Assembly: GCF_910596095.1 (NCBI RefSeq)
Contig: NC_056547.1
Location: 24,199,647 to 24,263,646, forward strand
Length of the DNA stretch: 64,000 nt
Source of the DNA: Thunnus maccoyii
Taxonomy: Eukaryota > Chordata > Actinopteri > Scombriformes > Scombridae
Reading direction: 5' to 3'
Shown here in pieces: positions 52,501 to 64,000 of this stretch. The position numbers and the translations under genes are program-made. Positions within the stretch are counted from its first letter, which is position 1, and each line of letters starts with the position of its first letter. The notes under the pieces were generated by a model. The model was not told the origin of the DNA, did not search any database, and worked only from the letters and a program-made list of their open reading frames with translations.

Positions 52501-53264
52501 ATGTCCCCTCTGACGCACTGCAGCCCACTGCACACATTAAAAACCACTTAATAAATTTCCCAATAACGATCAAATGAAGGTGTTTATGAGATTTTATTCG
52601 TGACTGTGAATAAAATATACTGCATATATTAAGGTATTTGTGATGGGTTTTCTGCATGGTTTAAATGTTTAAAACGAGTAAAACCCCTCTAAAAAAGGCA
52701 AGAAAAGGAGCCATGTAGTTATAAAATTATGAAAACATGAAATATATAATACAAAAATCACATATGATACATCACACTATGATTAATAAAAGATTAATAA
52801 GAGTGGGAGTAACCAAGGGAGTATTTTACTCATTCCCATTAAAAATCAAAATCCCCATTACTTAGTTTTTTTTTTTCCCTGCAGTCACTCAAGTGTGATG
52901 TGCCATAACTAAAATCTTACTTTGATGGCCCTTTTTGATGTGAAAAGTGTAATTAATCACAATGTAGGTTGTTGCAGCACCAGCATCTAGCCATGGTGTA
53001 GATGAGTAATCTTAGTGGGATCCACCGACACCAAGATGTCCTTGAGAACTTTTACTCTCTCAAACCCACAAAAACGTGGATTTAGCAGAGAGCATAATTA
53101 TTCTCACATCACATATAGGTGCAAGGATTTCAGTGAAACAGTAACTCCTGCAATTCTGAAAAAATTTGAGAATCCCTGACACAGCTGGAGCTGAATGAAC
53201 AGTGCTTGTTCTGGATTTCTACACGTCGAGTAGTCCGTTTCAAATGATCCAACAACTCAAATAT
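52501..53264. other. Intergenic between eif3i and txlna
   Basis: AT-rich, no gene seen. The eif3i promoter and the end of the txlna transcript are separated by only about 0.8 kb. Confidence 0.5.
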
Positions 53265-53967
53265 ACACTGTTACATCTTTTATTTAACAAGAAACAAAAT
53301 ATACAGGGCCAGATAAAAGTACTGCAAAAGACAAAAAAGGAAACATCTTTGGTTCCTTCTCATGGTCAATGAACCTCCAAATCCACTGTGGGACCGGAGG
53401 TACAATGAATCTGTCCTGTGGGACAATGGAAGAAATTTGGTTTGCCATTTCTATTTAAGTTGAAAGTGACTGATTTTATCAGTTGTCACCTTGTTACCGA
53501 TGCTACATATTAAGTAGTACATAAGAATGAATGTCTGAAGAGAAATGGGCATGTTTGGGAGTGAAACAATCATTCGGAAGTCCAATAACATATTTGCTCT
53601 CATTTTCCTTCTGCATTCCCACTCGGCTCAGTAACTGCAACTTTTAAAAGCACCAGGGAGATGCACAATGTTATGTTCTGTATTAAGCAACAATTGAGGG
53701 TAGCTCAATTAACAGGGTTCAAACTTCAGCAGAAACAGAGTTCTGCTGTGAGATGTGTTGTTTGTTTATACAGTACATCCATGCAGGACAGTGGATATGA
53801 TGAATATACATTCTCAGTTAAGTGCTTGTCAGTTCAGACTGCCACAGAATAAAACCAAGAGGCAAGCGTTGCATAGAGGTCCTTGAACATTCTCTTGTTA
53901 AAACCTGATTACTAGCTACTGCAATTACCAGGGTTGGGAGGAGACAATCTTAGCCACGTGAGAGAGA

Positions 53968-54001
<34 letters not shown>

Positions 54002-55406
54002 TGGAGTTTAACAGGTTTTAAGGGGTTGTGATTACAAGGTTATAAGCTGACTGCAAAACATGTAAAAGAAATTTAACTAAGAGGAACAGAACTCAGAAAG
54101 GTTAGGAATGAAAAGTTCACATAACACCTGTTTAAATGATCTAAATTAATACAAAATAAACTTATTTTTTACAGTGGTGCTCTTAAAAATACATACTTTG
54201 CAATATCAGAGATTATGCTTCAAACAATAAATACGAATGCGCAAATGAAGAAGTGTGATGCAAACAAGAAGATAAAGGGAACATTTCCCTAAAAATAGTC
54301 TACAAGCAAGAACTGAAAACTGAAAAAACTGATCTGACCTGTGTGGAAAAACAAAGAAAAAAGGAAGAATGGGAAATTTCCTTCAATAATTTAACTGGCT
54401 ATGTAGGATTGTAGATTTATTTTTTTTACGTTATTAAGAATTGTACTGGCAAAAGAAATGATTTGTTTGACATTTCTGTTAAGACTTCACCTTTAGAATA
54501 CTGCAAGCTATGAATCAAACCCCTCCCAACCACACTGAAAAACACAAACGAACACACACACACACACACACCTATCATTCAACCTCTGATGACTCGCCAA
54601 GCGGTTCTGTGGTCAAAAAGGGAATGTGAAGTAAAACATCACAACGCAGAGGCAGTCAGTGCATTTACATGGACAATAATTATTAGATTATTACTGATCG
54701 TTGCAACTATCATGTAAACTGAGTCGTCTACGTCGGGTTGAGGTTGAAATTGGAGCGACACAGAGCTGGATAACATGCTGTGATATGTATACACCGTGAG
54801 TCTGATGACTTTCGGCGTTTTGATTCTGTGTGTGAATGCAGAGACGTCAGGGACTGAACGCAGTGTGTCTAAGTATGTTTTTGGGGCGTCAGCGAACATG
54901 GGGTTCATTTTGCAACAATAAATGAAATCATGAATGAAACACCAATTACATGGCTTCATTTTCTTCCTCTACTGTGTAGTGCTATTAAGATGTTTCCTTC
55001 AGGCAGCCACACCTGCTGTTATATAAATCATGAATGTGATCATTGGAGGAAAATTGGCTTATTAGAACCATGTCAATGCTTTAATCAAACTATTACCTTA
55101 ATCTGGTTATTCACAGTAATTGAGTTATAATGTGCATGTAAATGTACTGACAGATGAGGCACAATCTTCCCATCACCTTAATAAAGCCTGCAGAGTGTAC
55201 GAGCAGGACCGCAGATCAGATATTCTGCCTGAAACATATATGGGTGTGACTATCTGATCTGCTTCTAGACCAGTGTTTATAACATCAGCTTCATCCAGCA
55301 GAGGAGGAGTAGTGGCTTGCAGGCTGGTGGCTTATCGTTTGGTGGCTTGATGCTGAAGGGGGAGGAGAGGGAATATTGAGCAGCGTCGTCCCCCCTGTGA
55401 GAAGCT
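53265..55406 (-). other. txlna: Probable txlna 3'UTR
   Basis: No other gene is seen here. CA microsatellites occur at 53970-53999 and 54553-54570. Assignment depends on which poly(A) signal is used. Confidence 0.5.
53278..53283 (-). terminator. txlna: Candidate distal poly(A) signal of txlna
   Basis: TTTATT on the plus strand, AATAAA on the minus. It would give a 3'UTR of about 2.1 kb. A proximal alternative lies near 54421-54416. Confidence 0.5.
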
Positions 55407-61936
<6,530 letters not shown>

Positions 61937-62853
61937 CTCTGATATCTGTTACAAGTACAAAAAGTTTGTACATATATTGATATTCTTCTCAGTGTGTTTC
62001 TACTATTTCTTTTACTATATTATATTACTATTTATTTACTATATTGTGGCTGTCTTTTAACGTGTATATACCCATCCCTACCCCTCCCTTTCCTGCCCTC
62101 GGTGAAGCCGCAGTCTTCCTTTCGTTTCATATGTTCCTGCACAATGTGTTATGACAATAAAATTGAACTGAACTGATAAACACCTGTAATAATTGGATCA
62201 AAGGCAATGACACCGAGTTATTTTCTTTAAATAACATGTGGCAGACTTATTTACCCTTGAGCCAGCTGTTTAAATATACTTATACTTAAATAATGTATGC
62301 GAATGACTCAGTGAAAAACGAAACATCACACACGTTTTTTCTTTTCTAGGCCCAATACAGGCTCAGCTGACAGGAGACAAGGTCACATAAAACACCAACT
62401 GAACCACCTACTGCTAACTGTCGTCCTGACGTTTAATGTTGTCTTATGTTGGTACAGTTTTGACATTGCTGAAATAAAGATGAACGCTGCTTTGTTGGTT
62501 GGTGGAAGCTGAACTGACACTTTTCAAGTGCCATGAGTGCAGCTATCGCTGAGTTATATGTAATTCAGTCACATAGACTAGTTAAATAGCCAACTAAAAC
62601 TACCTAGTTAAAAAAGTGATAATTCTAGTTTAAGCTTGGCATGTGGACTTCCAAATCCCCTGGTCAGTTTTAGCTTTATCAAGGTTTTACCTGACGTTAG
62701 CTCGCACAGGCTAACGCTCGCTAGCCGACAGTTAGGGCTAAATTAGCGTTCACGACTACCACTTAGCTTCTGTTAGTTTACGTTTACAGGACATAAACAT
62801 TTAAAACACCCGCACACTACACATATACTTGTTATACTAAGGCACTGTTTACC

Positions 62854-62945
62854 TTTAGACTCAAGGAGGAAATAGATGGTGCGTCTGTGAACTGCAGGTT
62901 TCCTCAACAGCGTGAGCCAGAAAAAAAAATACTTCCGGTCATAAC
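62854..62945 (-). promoter_or_regulatory. txlna: txlna non-coding exon 1 and core promoter
   Basis: A GT donor follows AAAG at 62853|62852 (minus), ending a short untranslated first exon. The acceptor is just before the ATG at 61936. A perfect ETS element, CCGGAAGT on the minus strand (62938-62931), sits about 80 bases upstream of that donor, next to an A run. Typical TATA-less housekeeping start. Confidence 0.6.
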
Positions 62946-64000
62946 TTTGGCTTCTTCTTCTTTGTAGTTTTTAATGGTTGTTTCCATCACCGGCTCGATC
63001 GTTTGTCGCCATCTATTGTATTTATGAATTAGTACATGTGCCTTTCAGGAAACTCTTTGAAAATCCGTATTCGTGGATGGTTCTGTAAACTAACACAATT
63101 CATTTTTATGTCAGCATTAACTAAGCTACAGCATAAAACACTGCCTTAAAGCAAATAAATGTCACAGTCTTGGAATATGTAGATTAAATGTTTTAAAAAA
63201 TATTTGGAGGGCTTGATTAGTAAATGGCTTACTTAGGCTTATTTAAATCAAGGAGGACCTATTTTAACCACTTGCTACTGGATTGGGTTAAATGGGGTTA
63301 AAATAAATAATAAATATTAATAAATTAGCTCAAACAGGACATTTAGAAAAGACACACATTGACAGATTGCTTTTATTAATGGACTATGATGTTTGGTCAT
63401 GCACCAAAGGCCCAATGTACAGTTTCTAGTTTTAAGTAATATGGAAATCACTCTCCCATGAAATGAGAGCAAAATTTAATGGACCAAAACACTGAAAAAA
63501 AAGAAAGAAATTAGCCAAACTGCATATATTGGCATGATGCAATTTGAGCTTTAAAACACAAAATAGTATCCCTTTAGTAATGTCATACAGGTCAAAATAT
63601 TTCACGAGGTTCTGACTTTTTGTAGAATATGTGGCTTAATTTTTCTAAGAGAAATCTATACACAAAACTATTTCACTTCAACCAAGTAGGGTGCCACCTT
63701 AAAGTAAAGAGTACAGTAACATCTCTTCACATAGCATGTCTGTGATGAGAGAAGAAACATATGCATTAAAGGGTTGCAACATAACTTTATTTGTTTTGTA
63801 CAGTATTTCCACTGAACAACTTTAAATTTAATATATTTTCTTTACATTTTTAATATTGTTGCTGTTTCCTATATGTATTTTTTTCCCATGTTCATGTTTG
63901 TGTGTCATGTTCAGTTGAAGTGTATTAGTTTCTCGTCACTCATTCATACCGTCGGTAAAGTCAAGTCAAGTCACAGTTTTAAGATGGGTAATTTTGAGAA
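62946..64000. other. Intergenic upstream of txlna
   Basis: AT-rich, no gene, repeat or RNA recognised. Confidence 0.5.

Noticed and set aside
52489-52503. Possible second CTCF-like site (gcgccctctaatgtc)
   Set aside because: It misses the TGG end of the core pattern.

Overview
The window looks like nuclear DNA from a teleost fish, most likely a percomorph. Four intron-containing vertebrate genes with near-identical human orthologues lie in compact, repeat-rich, CA/TG-microsatellite-dense DNA. Several inverted-repeat elements (TTAA-flanked, hAT-like, Tc1-like) resemble families I know from spiny-rayed fishes. No species was assigned.

Layout: 1-34.9 kb is a gene-poor stretch in which I could not support any intact gene. 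It holds transposon remnants (Tc1-like, hAT-like, several MITEs), microsatellites, poly-G runs and one odd CpG-rich, coding-like patch near 5.86-6.02 kb. From 34.9 kb onward come four genes: marcksl1 (+, 35307-36976), hdac1 (+, 41088-46055), eif3i (-, 52339-48332) and txlna (-, 61936-55407). I rebuilt the exon structures by hand, and all junctions keep frame: marcksl1 2 exons/214 aa, hdac1 12 coding exons/482 aa, eif3i 11 exons/325 aa, txlna 10 coding exons plus one non-coding first exon/544 aa.

How the genes relate: they do not form a pathway. MARCKSL1 is a membrane-cytoskeleton PKC/calmodulin target, HDAC1 is a class I deacetylase, eIF3i is a WD-repeat subunit of translation initiation factor 3, and taxilin alpha is a syntaxin-binding coiled-coil protein. 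Their value is as a conserved synteny block (human 1p35: TXLNA-EIF3I-HDAC1-MARCKSL1). From memory, hdac1 here is inverted relative to human, and the human genes that lie between (for example LCK, CCDC28B) are absent.

Most notable non-gene signals: a palindrome GCTAACGTTAGC (or close variants) about 90-160 bp inside intron 1 of hdac1, eif3i and txlna; a perfect (TAACCC)6 telomere-type array in eif3i intron 1; a (TG)n tract serving as the 3' splice-site tract of hdac1 exon 8; a MARCKSL1 effector domain lacking the third serine block; and a MITE with intact TTAA duplications in txlna intron 4. I found no convincing new multi-gene system.
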